Below are positions 1 to 10,136 of a DNA stretch of 64,000 bases, piece by piece (positions within the stretch are counted from its first letter, which is position 1; the number at the start of each line of letters is the position of its first letter). The position numbers were made by a program, and so were the translations under genes. Location: assembly GCF_013087525.1 (NCBI RefSeq), contig NZ_JABFCS010000001.1, forward strand, positions 186,001 to 250,000. Reading direction: 5' to 3'. A model generated the notes under the pieces. That model saw only the letters and a list, made by a program, of their open reading frames with translations. It made no database searches and was not told the origin of the DNA. The DNA is from Ramlibacter montanisoli. GTDB lineage: Bacteria > Pseudomonadota > Gammaproteobacteria > Burkholderiales > Burkholderiaceae_C.

Positions 1-837
1 GCGTGGGAGCTCGGCATCGAGCTGCAGTTCGTGCACGGCAGCGGCCCCGCCGGCCGCATCGTGCACGAGGACCTGGACGTCTACCTCGCCGCGCGCGGGC
101 AGCCGGCCGCCGGCGCGGCGCCGCGGCAGCGCGAGCGCCACGGCGAGGAGGCGATCCCCGTCATCGGGCTGCGCCGCAAGATCGCCCAGAAGATGCAGGA
201 AGCCAAGCGCCGCATCCCGCACTTCAGCTACGTCGAGGAGATCGACGTCACCGAACTCGAGGCGCTGCGCGGGCAGATCAACGCCAGGTACGCCGCGAGC
301 CGCGGCAAGCTGACGCTGCTGCCCCTGATCGCCCGCGCCGTGGTGCTGGCGCTGGAGGAGTTCCCGCAGATGAACGCGCGCTTCGACGACGATGCCGGGG
401 TGGTGACGCGCCACCGGCCGGTGCACCTGGGCATCGCCACCCAGACCGACAACGGCCTGATGGTGCCGGTGCTGCGGCACGCCGAGGCGCAGGACCTGTG
501 GGGCTTCGCGCGCGAAGTCACGCGGCTGGCGGAAGCGGCGCGCAGCGGCAAGGCGGGACGCGAGGAGCTCACCGGCTCCACCATCACCATCACCAGCCTG
601 GGCGCGCTCGGCGGCCTGGTGACGACGCCGGTGATCAACCACCCGGAGGTCGCGATCATCGGTGTCAACCGCATCGTCGAACGCCCCATGTTCCAGGGCA
701 CCGCGGTCGTGCCGCGGCAGCTGATGAATCTCTCGTCCTCCTTCGACCACCGCGTGGTGGACGGGATGGATGCCGCCCGCTTCATCCAGGCCGTGCGGGC
801 GCTGCTCGAGCAGCCGGCCATGCTCTTCGTGGAGTAG
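1..837 (+). CDS. bkdB: Branched-chain 2-oxoacid dehydrogenase E2 (dihydrolipoyl transacylase), 5' truncated
   Basis: The reading frame is open from base 1, so the lipoyl domain and N-terminus lie outside the window. What remains is the end of the peripheral-subunit-binding domain (GSGPAGRIVHEDL), a linker, and the complete catalytic domain beginning near IGLRRKIAQKM. The catalytic HxxxDG motif is present as DHRVVDG near the C-terminus. The PHFSYVEEIDVTELEALR stretch and the ending EQPAMLFVE resemble pseudomonad BkdB rather than PdhB or SucB. E2 transfers the branched acyl group from E1 to CoA through lipoamide. The E3 gene starts 3 bases after the stop, so the two are surely one operon; E1 genes would be expected to the left. 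Confidence 0.9.
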   Translation, partial: AWELGIELQFVHGSGPAGRIVHEDLDVYLAARGQPAAGAAPRQRERHGEEAIPVIGLRRKIAQKMQEAKRRIPHFSYVEEIDVTELEALRGQINARYAASRGKLTLLPLIARAVVLALEEFPQMNARFDDDAGVVTRHRPVHLGIATQTDNGLMVPVLRHAEAQDLWGFAREVTRLAEAARSGKAGREELTGSTITITSLGALGGLVTTPVINHPEVAIIGVNRIVERPMFQGTAVVPRQLMNLSSSFDHRVVDGMDAARFIQAVRALLEQPAMLFVE

Positions 838-840
838 CCG

Positions 841-2239
<1,399 letters not shown>

Positions 2240-2924
2240 ACGTAGATGCCCTGCGGGTCGCGCTGAACTCGCTGCGCTGCCGCTTGAAGCGGTGCGAGGC
2301 CACGCGCAGGTGCAGCTGCATCACCTGGCGCGCCAGCTCCGCGTCGCCCGCGCGCACCGCCGACGCCAGGTCGCGGTGGTGCTGCAGGCTCTGGACCTTG
2401 TCCTGCAGCGTGCTGATGAAGTGCGAGCGGATGACGATCGGCATGTCGATCAGGCCGGCCAGCATCGCGCGCAGCCGCGGCGAGCCGCTCGCCTCCAGGA
2501 TGGCGCGGTGGAACGCGGAGTTCACCTGCTGCAGGCGTTCCGGCAGCGCGCTGCCGCCCCGGGCGATCGCGCGGTCCATCTCTTCGTTCAGCGCGTCCAG
2601 GCGATCCGCCAGGGCAGGGCCGCCGCGCCGGGCCGCCAGCTCCGCCGCATGCGACTCGAGCAGCCCACGCAGTTCGAAGGTCTCCTCGATGTCGTACTCG
2701 GTCCATTCCGCCACGCGCACGCCGCGGCCCGGATCCGCCGTCGCCAGGCCGTCGTCCACCAGGCGCTTGAGCGCGGCGCGGATCGGCGTGCGGCTGATCG
2801 CGAGCTCGCGCGCGATGGGCTCTTCCTTCAGTTGCGCACCGGGCGCGTAGGTCCCGCCGACGATGCGCTGCTTCAGGCTCTCGTAGGCCTTGTCGGAAGC
2901 GGCAGCCATGGTTTGTTCCTTTCC

Positions 2925-3017
2925 TGTACAGCCAGGGAGCCCGACGCCGGGCGTTTTCCCTCTATGCGTACTTACCCTCGAATCCAGCTCTGGTCCGGAT
3001 TGTTCTTTTATTGTACA
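2925..3017. promoter_or_regulatory. Divergent promoter region with two TGTACA palindromes
   Basis: The 147-bp gap between the divergent GntR and RraA-like genes holds two copies of the palindrome TGTACA, at 2925-2930 and 3012-3017 (the latter inside ATTGTACATT). GntR/FCD proteins usually bind short palindromes with GT...AC cores, so these are candidate operators for the adjacent regulator. The second copy lies in the only AT-rich part of the gap, about 40 bp before the RraA start, where a promoter would be. Binding is inferred, not shown. Confidence 0.4.
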
Positions 3018-3056
3018 TTTCTTCCGCCCCCACGAACCCCTGATTGCACACACCCC

Positions 3057-3734
3057 ATGGTCGGACTCCAGATCCTCAAGCGCCGCCGGCAGGTCCCGGC
3101 GCAGCTCGTACAGGCCTTCAAGGGCCTGCCCGTCGCCAACATCAGCGACTGCATGACGCGCCTGACGGCGGGCGGTGCGCGCCTGCGCCCCATGCACAAG
3201 TCGGGCTACCTCGCCGGCCCCGCGCTCACCGTGAAGTGCCGCCCCGGCGACAACCTCATGATCCACAAGGCGCTGACCATGGCCCAGGCCGGCGACGTCA
3301 TCGTCGTCGATGCGGGCGGCGACCTGACCAATTCGCTGTTCGGCGAGATCATGGTGGCCACCGCGCTGAAGATCGGCGTGGCCGGTGTCGTCCTCAACGG
3401 CGCCGTGCGCGACTCGGAGGAGATCGGCGAAGGCAGCTTCCCGCTCTATGCAGCCGGCGTGACGCACCGCGGTCCCTACAAGGACGGTCCCGGCGAAGTG
3501 AACGTGCCCGTTGCCATCGACGGCATGGTGATCCATCCGGGCGACCTGGTCCTGGGCGACCGCGACGGCCTGCTGTGCGTGCCCTTCGACGACGCGGAGG
3601 AAATCCTCGCGGCCACCCGCAGGAAGATGGAGCTGGAGAAGAAGATGCTGGCCGACATCGCCGCCGGCAAGCTCGACACGTCCTGGATCGACGCGACCCT
3701 GAAGCGCATCGGCTGCAACACGGAACCGCTGTGA
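3057..3734 (+). CDS. RraA-family protein (4-hydroxy-4-methyl-2-oxoglutarate aldolase-like)
   Basis: A 225-residue protein of the RraA/HMG-aldolase fold. Visible family features are the N-terminal NISDCMTRL, the GDVIVVDAGGD strand, the GVVLNGAVRDSEEI segment with the substrate-binding Arg-Asp pair, and VHPGD/VLGDRDG-type motifs near the C-terminus (VIHPGDLVLGDRDGLLCVP). Family members with these residues are divalent-metal aldolases/decarboxylases acting on 4-hydroxy-2-oxo acids or oxaloacetate; others regulate RNase E. The catabolic neighbours (overlapping hydroxyacid dehydrogenase, Bug receptor, FCD-GntR) favour an enzyme. The ATG at 3057 is chosen because the homology begins directly after it. 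Confidence 0.85.
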   Translation: MVGLQILKRRRQVPAQLVQAFKGLPVANISDCMTRLTAGGARLRPMHKSGYLAGPALTVKCRPGDNLMIHKALTMAQAGDVIVVDAGGDLTNSLFGEIMVATALKIGVAGVVLNGAVRDSEEIGEGSFPLYAAGVTHRGPYKDGPGEVNVPVAIDGMVIHPGDLVLGDRDGLLCVPFDDAEEILAATRRKMELEKKMLADIAAGKLDTSWIDATLKRIGCNTEPL

Positions 3735-4770
3735 GGGCCGACTACAAGCGCGTGGTCCGCACGGACCTCTGGATCGCCGACGCCTTCGACCAGCGGCTGG
3801 CCCGCGAGCCCGGCGTCTCGCTGCGCGTCTTCCCCGTGCGCGGCAACCCCGCCGCGGCCTGGGATGCGCTGGCGGGCGCCCACGTGTACCACATCTCCGC
3901 CGCCAAGGACGAACTGCCCAAGGAGTGGTTCGCCCGGGCGGAACTGCTCGCGCGCTGCCGGACCTGCTGTGCGTATCGTCCGGCGGCGCCGGCTACGACA
4001 CCGTGGACGTGGCGGCCTGCACCGCGGCCGGCGTCGCCGTGGTGAACCAGGCCGGCGGCAACGCGGTATCCGTCGCGGAGCACACGCTCGGCTTCATGCT
4101 GGGCATCTCCCGCCGGATGCTGGAAGGCGACCGCCGCATGCGGCGCGAGGTCGGCTACCCGCGCGAGGAAGTGATGGGCCATGAAATCCAGGGCCGGACC
4201 GTGGGCCTGGTCGGCATCGGCCACATCGGCACCCGCGTGGCCGCACTGGCGCGCGCCTTCGGCATGGACGTCATCGCGACCGACCCCTTCCTGCCGGCCG
4301 AGGAGATCGCGCGGCGCGGCGCCAAGGCCGTGTCCTTCGACGAACTGCTGGCCCGCTCGGACTTCGTCTCGCTGCACTGCCCGCGCGACGCCGGCACCCT
4401 GAAGATGATGAACGCGGACACCTTCGGCCGCATGAAGAAGGGCGCCATCTTCATCACCACCCGCGCGGCGGGCATCCATGATGAAGCCGCGCTCGTGCAG
4501 GCGCTGCGCTCGGGCCACCTGGCCGGCGCCGGCATCGACGTGTGGGACCAGGAGCCGCCTCCGCTGGACCATCCGCTGCTGGCGATGGACAACGTGTACG
4601 CCACCTTCCACACCGCCGGCGTCACGCACGAAGGCCGCCGCAACGTCGCCGCCATCGGCGCGGAGCAGATCGCCGGCATCCTGCGCGGCGAGCGGCCCCC
4701 GCGCCTCATCAATCCCGAGGTCTGGCCCGTGTTCGAACAACGGCGCGCGCGGATCCTCGGCCAGGCCTGA
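3731..4770 (+). CDS. D-isomer-specific 2-hydroxyacid dehydrogenase, one frame break
   Basis: An NAD(P)-dependent reductase interconverting 2-oxo and D-2-hydroxy acids. A GTG start overlaps the RraA stop (GTGA), which implies translational coupling. The first part reads from 3731 to about 3957; a missing C then shifts the frame, and the protein resumes as PDLLCVSSGGAGYDTVDV to 4770. The Rossmann glycine motif is GLVGIGHIGTRVA. The active-site Arg follows ITTRAAG, the Glu lies in IDVWDQEPP, and the family His is in TFHTAGVT. Substrate is not determined. Working with the upstream aldolase-like protein and the downstream solute receptor, it probably belongs to a hydroxyacid catabolic route. Confidence 0.85.
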
Positions 4771-4798
4771 TCACCACACCAACTCCGGAGACATTCCC

Positions 4799-5776
4799 AT
4801 GCAAGCCCTTTCCTTCCTGCGCCGGTTCGCGCCCGCGCTCGCCCTGTGCGCCGCGGCGATCGCGCCCGCGCATGCCGCCTATCCCGAGGCCCCGATCAAG
4901 ATGGTCGTGGCCTATGCGGCCGGCGGCGGCACCGACATCATCGCCCGCCTGATGGCGCAGTACATGCAGAAGCACCTGGGCGGCAACGCCTCGGTGGTGG
5001 TGATCAACCGTCCGGGCGCGGGCGGCGGAATCGGCTTCACCGAGCTGACCAGCGCCCAGCCCGACGGCTACACCATCGGCTTCATCAACACGCCGAACGT
5101 GCTCACCATCCCGATCGAGCGCAAGTCGAACTTCCATTGGCAGAACTTCGACCTGCTGGGCAACATCGTCGACGATCCGGGCAACTTCTCGGTGCACGCG
5201 GACACGCCGATCAAGTCCCTGGCCGAGCTCGTCACGTATGCCAAGGCGAATCCCGGCAAGGTGACCTACGGCACCACCGGCATCGGCTCTGACGACCACC
5301 TCGCCGCCCTCATGTTCGAGCGCACCGCGGGCGTCAAGATGACGCACGTGCCGTTCAAGGGCGCCGCCGAAGTGCACAACGCCATCGCCAGCAAGCAGAT
5401 CATGCTGGCCGCCATGAACATCGGCGAGGCGCTCCAGTACCAGAAGGGCGGCACGCCCTTGCGCCACCTGGGAACGATGAGCGAGAAGCGCTCGAACCTC
5501 GCGCCGAACGTGCCGACCTTCAAGGAGCAGGGCTACGACGTCATCATGGCGTCGCTGCGCGGCGTGGCCGCGCCGAAGAACCTGCCGCCCGCGGTGCGCG
5601 AGCAATTGGTGAACGCCGTCCAGAAGGCGGTTGCGGATCCGGAGTTCCAGGCCAAGGCGGCCGGCTACTTCGCGCCCCTGCGCTACCTGGCTCCTGCCGC
5701 CTACGCGGCGGAGCTGAAGGAGGACGAGGCGGGCTTCAAGCAGCTGTGGCAGGCCATGCCCTGGACGGACAAGTGA
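4799..5776 (+). CDS. Bug-family tripartite tricarboxylate (TTT) periplasmic solute-binding protein
   Basis: A signal peptide (MQALSFLRR, hydrophobic core, cleavage after AHA) precedes the TctC/Bug fold: PIKMVVAYAAGGGTDIIAR at the ligand-binding first loop, then PGAGGGIGF, and ANPGKVTYGTTGIGS, which is typical of Bug receptors. Bug proteins bind carboxylates in the periplasm and deliver them to TctAB or work as orphan sensors; no tctAB is visible here. The gene is 28 bp after the dehydrogenase with a GGAG box upstream, so it is likely the last gene of the RraA-dehydrogenase operon. Ligand unknown. Confidence 0.9.
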   Translation: MQALSFLRRFAPALALCAAAIAPAHAAYPEAPIKMVVAYAAGGGTDIIARLMAQYMQKHLGGNASVVVINRPGAGGGIGFTELTSAQPDGYTIGFINTPNVLTIPIERKSNFHWQNFDLLGNIVDDPGNFSVHADTPIKSLAELVTYAKANPGKVTYGTTGIGSDDHLAALMFERTAGVKMTHVPFKGAAEVHNAIASKQIMLAAMNIGEALQYQKGGTPLRHLGTMSEKRSNLAPNVPTFKEQGYDVIMASLRGVAAPKNLPPAVREQLVNAVQKAVADPEFQAKAAGYFAPLRYLAPAAYAAELKEDEAGFKQLWQAMPWTDK

Positions 5777-5826
5777 AGCTGGGTCTGCGAGCGCACGAGA
5801 AGATCGCTCCGTGACAGCTGCCTGGC

Positions 5827-6279
5827 CTACTTCTTCGTGAACACGGCGCGAACCTGCCCCGGGCCCAGCACCCGGGAGAGCGAGGCCGGATCGTCGATGC
5901 GGCCCAGGCGCGTGTACGAATAGGGCGAGTCGAACGTGACATAGAAGACGACCAGGGTGTCCGCTCCCCACAGCATGAGGTCGCCATTGCGGATCGTTCC
6001 CGGCCTGCTCGCCTTGGCCGGAAGCGGCTTCGGCAGTTTCACGTGCTTCTCGTTGCCGTTCAGGTCGGGCATGTCGAGCGTGAGCGGCAACAGTGCAGCG
6101 AACGCACGCGCGGCTTCGCTGTCGGCGAGCGTGACGGAGAACCTGCGTTCGCCGATGGTCATCCACATGCGTCGTTCCTCCGGTGTGTTAGCGTCCCCGG
6201 CGGCAGCCGCCGCCGGAAGGACGAATGCGTGCAGCAAGGCCAGGCAAAGTGCCGCTGCGGCGAAGGGTCGGGACTTCAT
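5827..6279 (-). CDS. Exported cyclophilin-like fold protein
   Basis: A 150-residue protein with a cleavable signal peptide (MKSRPFAAAALCLALLHAF, cleavage near AAA-GD). The mature part (MWMTIGERRFSVTLADSEAA through YTRLGRIDDPASL, ending GPGQVRAVFTKK) matches the small bacterial cyclophilin-like family of unknown biochemical role. These beta-barrel proteins lack proline isomerase catalytic residues and are often encoded beside alpha/beta hydrolases, as here: it follows the hydrolase by 18 bp on the same strand, so the two are likely co-transcribed and both exported. No reaction can be assigned. Confidence 0.75.
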   Translation of the reverse strand: MKSRPFAAAALCLALLHAFVLPAAAAAGDANTPEERRMWMTIGERRFSVTLADSEAARAFAALLPLTLDMPDLNGNEKHVKLPKPLPAKASRPGTIRNGDLMLWGADTLVVFYVTFDSPYSYTRLGRIDDPASLSRVLGPGQVRAVFTKK

Positions 6280-6297
6280 GGCTCAGGCGGCCGTCTG

Positions 6298-7427
6298 CTA
6301 CCGAAGACTTTGCTGGAAGAAGGCTGCCAGCCGGTCGAACGGAATCTTCTTCACGTCGTCATACAGGTCGACGTGGTCGGCATCCGGAACGATCACCAGC
6401 TCCTTCGGGCCGCTCGCCGCCTTGTACACGTCCTCCGAGTAGTAGCGCGAATGCGCGTTCGCGCCATGCACCAGCATGATCGGTCGGGGGCGATCATGTC
6501 GATGTTCGCCGCCATCGGAAACTCGAAGAAGGACATGGGCGTGGTGGCCGTCCACGCCGCCGCGGAGTTGATCGACCTGGCGTGGAAGCCGCGCGGCGTG
6601 CGGTAGTAATCGAAGAACGCGGCCAGGACCGGATCGGCATCCGCCGGAAGCTTCTCCGGAAGCACGCGGGTGCCCTTGACGATCTGTCCGTTCCTGTCGA
6701 AGGGGACTTCGTGATAGCCCACGGCATGCGTCCCCTTCGCGGCGTCCGCCCAGCGCTGCTGGCCCAGGTAGTCGATCACCTTCTGGCGTTGCTCTTTCGT
6801 ATAGCCGTCCTTGTAGCTGCGGCTGATGCTGCGCGACATGTCGTACATCGAAGACGTCGCCACTGCCTTGATGCGGGAATCGCCGGTCGCCGCCGTCAGC
6901 GCCATGCCGCTCAGGCCGCAGATCCCCATGGCCCCGATGCTGTTCCGGTCGACGTCGGCAAGCAGGCCCACGTAGTCGACGGCGGCGCTGAAGTCCTCCG
7001 TGAAGAACTCGGGCGACGCCACGTTGCGCACCTCGCCGCCGCTTTCGCCGGTGAACGACGGGTCGAACGCCAGCGTGACGAAGCCGCGCTCCGCGAGCGT
7101 CTGGGCATAGAGGCCGGCCACCTGCTCCTTCACCGCGCCGAAGGGGCCGCTGAGGACCAGCGCCGGCAGCTTGTCGCCGCCGCGGTTCTTCGGGCGGTAC
7201 AGGTCGGCAGCAAGGGTGATCCCGAACCGGTTCCTGAAGGTCACCTTGCGGTGATCCACCTGCTTGCCTTGCGGAAAGGTCTTGTCCCAACGCGCGGCCA
7301 AAGTGATCTTCCTGTTCGAGGGGTTCTGCGGGCTTGTCGCGGCAGCGGCCGCGGTCACCAGGGGAGCGGTGCCTAGCGCCAGGCCGGCTTGCAGCGTCCT
7401 GCGTCGCGAGAGATTCGAGGTCGTCAT
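6298..7427 (-). CDS. Tat-exported alpha/beta hydrolase, one frame break
   Basis: The N-terminus MTTSNLSRRRTLQAG carries a twin-arginine motif and hydrophobic core, so export by Tat is likely. The fold shows GFVTLAFDPSFTGESGG and the nucleophile elbow GICGLSGMAL, where YcjY/dienelactone-hydrolase relatives use a Cys or Ser. Near the C-terminus are IMLVHGANAHSRYYSEDVY and VIVPDADHVDLYD with the expected catalytic His. The frame breaks near 6487 in a run of five G (DMIAP|RPIMLVHG), probably a lost base. It is divergent from the LysR gene at 7540 and followed by the cyclophilin-like gene. Substrate unknown. Confidence 0.82.
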
Positions 7428-7491
7428 GTGCTTTCTCCTTCGTTCCTGGCGGCAAGTTTGCCGCCGGCGCCCGCGGGCGACTAGATAATGA

Positions 7492-7504
7492 ATCCTGAAA
7501 GGAT
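7492..7504. promoter_or_regulatory. Inverted repeat between the hydrolase and LysR genes
   Basis: ATCC (7492-7495), five bases, GGAT (7501-7504) forms a small perfect inverted repeat in the 112-bp divergent gap. LysR regulators normally bind such dyads between their own gene and the divergent target. The dyad sits 36 bp before the LysR ATG. The arms are only 4 bp, so this is a weak call. Confidence 0.35.
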
Positions 7505-7539
7505 CCAGTAGCCAGGCTGATGAATAGGAGGAAGCCGGT

Positions 7540-8433
7540 ATGGCCAGGAGGAACCTGAACGAACTGCTGGGCTTCGTGACCGTTGCGCGGGAAGGAAGTT
7601 TCACGCGGGCGGCGGCAACCCTGGGCGTCACGCAGTCCGCCCTGAGCCAGTCCATCCGCGGCCTGGAGGAACGCCTCCAGATCCGCCTGTTGACACGCAC
7701 GACGCGCAGCGTGTCCCCAACCGAGGCCGGTGATCGGCTGATGCGCGCGATCGGGCATCGCTTCGACGAGATCGAGTCCGAACTGGAAGCACTGACCGCA
7801 CTGAGGGACAAGCCTGCGGGCACTGTCCGCATCACCTCCGGCGACCATGTGCTGCATCGCGTGCTGCTGCCCAAGCTCACGCCGTTGTTGCGGGACTACC
7901 CGGACATCGCGGTGGAGTTCGACATGAACTACGGCTTCCGCGACATCGTGGCGGACCGGTTCGATGCCGGGGTTCGCATGGGAAACACCATCGACAAGGA
8001 CATGATCGCCGTCCCCATCGGCCCGCCGCTGCGCATGGCGGTGGTCGCATCACCCGCCTATTTCGCCGCGAACCCGCCCCCGAAAGTGCCGCAGGACCTC
8101 ACGACGCATCGTTGCATCAACCAGCGCATGCCGACCTCCGGCGGGCTCTACGTGTGGGACTTTGAGCGGCGCGGCCGCAAGGTGAACGTTCGCGTCGAGG
8201 GGCAACTGATTTTCAACACGTCGCCGCCGCAGGTGGACGCGGCGCTGGCCGGCCTCGGCATCACCTTGCTGCCGGAGGACGAACTGATGCCCGACATCGT
8301 CGCGGGAAGGCTGGTGCGCGTGCTGGACGACTGGTGCCCGAAGTTCTCGGGTTACCACCTGTACTACCCGAGCAGGCGGCAGCCTTCGCCCGCGTTTTCC
8401 CTCGTCGTGGAAGCCTTGCGCTTTCGCGCGTGA
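7540..8433 (+). CDS. LysR-family transcriptional regulator
   Basis: 297 residues, the normal LysR length. The N-terminal winged helix is clear (LLGFVTVAREGSFTRAAATL, then TQSALSQSIRGLEERL, then LLTRTTRSVSPTEAG), followed by a periplasmic-binding-protein-like effector domain of the CrgA/DhcR group. A strong ribosome site (TAGGAGGA, 7525-7532) fixes the ATG at 7540. The gene is divergent from the Tat hydrolase/cyclophilin-like pair, which is its most likely target. The effector is unknown. Confidence 0.92.
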   Translation: MARRNLNELLGFVTVAREGSFTRAAATLGVTQSALSQSIRGLEERLQIRLLTRTTRSVSPTEAGDRLMRAIGHRFDEIESELEALTALRDKPAGTVRITSGDHVLHRVLLPKLTPLLRDYPDIAVEFDMNYGFRDIVADRFDAGVRMGNTIDKDMIAVPIGPPLRMAVVASPAYFAANPPPKVPQDLTTHRCINQRMPTSGGLYVWDFERRGRKVNVRVEGQLIFNTSPPQVDAALAGLGITLLPEDELMPDIVAGRLVRVLDDWCPKFSGYHLYYPSRRQPSPAFSLVVEALRFRA

Positions 8434-8464
8434 CGCACGCGCTGCACGCGATCCTGGTCCCGCG

Positions 8465-10015
8465 TCAGCCCACCACGCGCTGGCGCAGCACCCGGTGCAG
8501 GATCTTGCCCGTCGCGGTACGCGGCATGTCGCCGTCGGCCACGAAGCTCACCACCGCGGGGCACTTGAAGCCCGCCAGGCGCTGCTTGCACCAGGCGCGC
8601 AGTTCCTCCGCGGTGGCCGGCTGGCCCTCGTGCAGCACCACCACGGCCTGCACCGCCTCGCCCCACTTCTCGTGCGGCACGCCGATGACGGCGACGTCCT
8701 TCACCGCGGGATGCGCCCCGAGCACGCCTTCCACTTCCGACGGGTAGACGTTCTCGCCGCCGCTGATGATCATGTTGCTCTTGCGGTCCACCAGCCAGAT
8801 GTAGCCGTCGGCATCGCGCCGCGCCATGTCCCCCACCGTGCACCAGTCGCCGCGGAAGGCCTCGGCGGTCTTCCCGGGCAGCTTCCAGTAGCCGTCGAAC
8901 ACGTAGGAGGTGCGCGAATACAGCTCGCCGACCTCGCCGTCGGGCACTTCCTTGCCTTCCGGGTCGAGCAGGCGGATCGCGCCGCTGCCCGCCCACTCGC
9001 GGCCGACCGAGCCCAGCTTGTCCAGCTGTTCGTGGGGGCGCAGCAGCGTCACCCAGCCGTGCTCGGTGGAGCCGTACAGCTCGTAGAGCCTGCCGTTGCG
9101 GAAGAACTCGAGGATGCCCAGCTTGGTGTCGCGGCGCGCCGGCGCCGAGGAGATCATCAGCTTGCCGACCGCGGAGACGTCGTACTTGCGCTTCACCGCC
9201 TCGGGCAGCGCCAGCACCATGATGTAGTGGGTCGGCACCAGCGAGGTGAAGGTCACCTTTTCCTCGGCCAGCGTGCGCACCAGCGCCTCGGGGTCGAAGC
9301 TGCGGCGGTCGTCGACGACGATGGTGGCGCCCACGTGCATGAAGGTCGTGCCGAAATACAGCGAGTTGGCATGGCATAGCGGCATCACCAGCAGCCCCAC
9401 GTCCTCGCGCGTGAAGCCCATCTCGAGCGCGGTGGCCAGGGCGATCAGGCTGCTGCCGCCATGCTTGCGGATCGCGCCCTTGGGCCGGCCCGTGGTGCCG
9501 GAGGTGTACATCAGGGCACAGACGTCCTCCTGGGTGACGGCGGGGAAGACGGCATCGGCCCGGCCCTGCGCGATCACCGATTCGTAGCTGCGCCAGCCGT
9601 CGTGCGGCGCATCGCCCAGCACGATGAAACGGGCCTTGGCCAGCGGCACCTCGGAGCGGATCGCGTCGACCGTGGCGCAGAACTCCGGCCCCGCGATCAC
9701 GGCGCCGGCTTCGGCGTCATGGAGGATGTAGGCCACCTCCGGAGCGGACAGCCGGAAGTTCACCGGCACGGCCACCAGGCCGGCGCGCGCCAGTGCCACG
9801 TACAGCTCCAGCCATTCGATGCAGTTGGCCGCCACGATGCCGACGCGGTCGCCCTTGGCGAGGCCCAGGCCCTGCAGGCCGGAAGCCAGCCGCCCGGCCC
9901 GTGCGTCCCAGTCCGCGAAGGTCAGGCTGCGGTGCGAGTCCCGTGCCCCCAGCTTGCCGGGCGTCAGGCGCGCGTGGGTCGAGATGGCGTCGGCGATGGT
10001 GAGCAGTCGGGTCAT
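8465..10015 (-). CDS. Acyl-CoA synthetase (AMP-dependent ligase)
   Basis: 516 residues of the ANL superfamily. The ATP-binding loop YTSGTTGRPKG, the A5 motif YGSTEHGW, the A7 motif GDMARRDADGYIWLVDRK and the A10 catalytic lysine in PRTATGKILHR are all present and spaced normally, so the gene is intact. It adenylates a carboxylic acid and forms its CoA thioester. The closest look is to fatty-acyl or aromatic-acid CoA ligases; the substrate cannot be read from the sequence. It is divergent from a ThDP-dependent enzyme that acts on acyl-CoA or 2-oxo-acid substrates, and the shared promoter gap suggests joint control by the GntR protein at 11869. Confidence 0.88.
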   Translation of the reverse strand: MTRLLTIADAISTHARLTPGKLGARDSHRSLTFADWDARAGRLASGLQGLGLAKGDRVGIVAANCIEWLELYVALARAGLVAVPVNFRLSAPEVAYILHDAEAGAVIAGPEFCATVDAIRSEVPLAKARFIVLGDAPHDGWRSYESVIAQGRADAVFPAVTQEDVCALMYTSGTTGRPKGAIRKHGGSSLIALATALEMGFTREDVGLLVMPLCHANSLYFGTTFMHVGATIVVDDRRSFDPEALVRTLAEEKVTFTSLVPTHYIMVLALPEAVKRKYDVSAVGKLMISSAPARRDTKLGILEFFRNGRLYELYGSTEHGWVTLLRPHEQLDKLGSVGREWAGSGAIRLLDPEGKEVPDGEVGELYSRTSYVFDGYWKLPGKTAEAFRGDWCTVGDMARRDADGYIWLVDRKSNMIISGGENVYPSEVEGVLGAHPAVKDVAVIGVPHEKWGEAVQAVVVLHEGQPATAEELRAWCKQRLAGFKCPAVVSFVADGDMPRTATGKILHRVLRQRVVG

Positions 10016-10047
10016 GGGCGGGTCCGGGTTGATCGGTTAATGAACTC

Positions 10048-10079
10048 TGAATTCAGAATCCAGAATTCATGTATGATAC
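10048..10079. promoter_or_regulatory. Divergent operator: TGAATTC-N8-GAATTCA plus GTATGATAC
   Basis: In the 121-bp gap between the acyl-CoA ligase and the ThDP enzyme, TGAATTC (10048-10054) and GAATTCA (10063-10069) form a perfect 7-bp inverted repeat with an 8-bp spacer. Immediately after lies a second palindrome, GTAT-G-ATAC (10071-10079). The whole block is AT-rich against a GC-rich background and sits where both promoters should be. The FCD-GntR protein encoded two genes downstream is the obvious candidate ligand; GTAT...ATAC fits the usual GntR half-sites. Confidence 0.5.
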
Positions 10080-10136
10080 GGGCCAGCGCCGGGCCTTGGC
10101 AAGGGCCGGGACATCGACCACCCCAAGGAGACCCCC

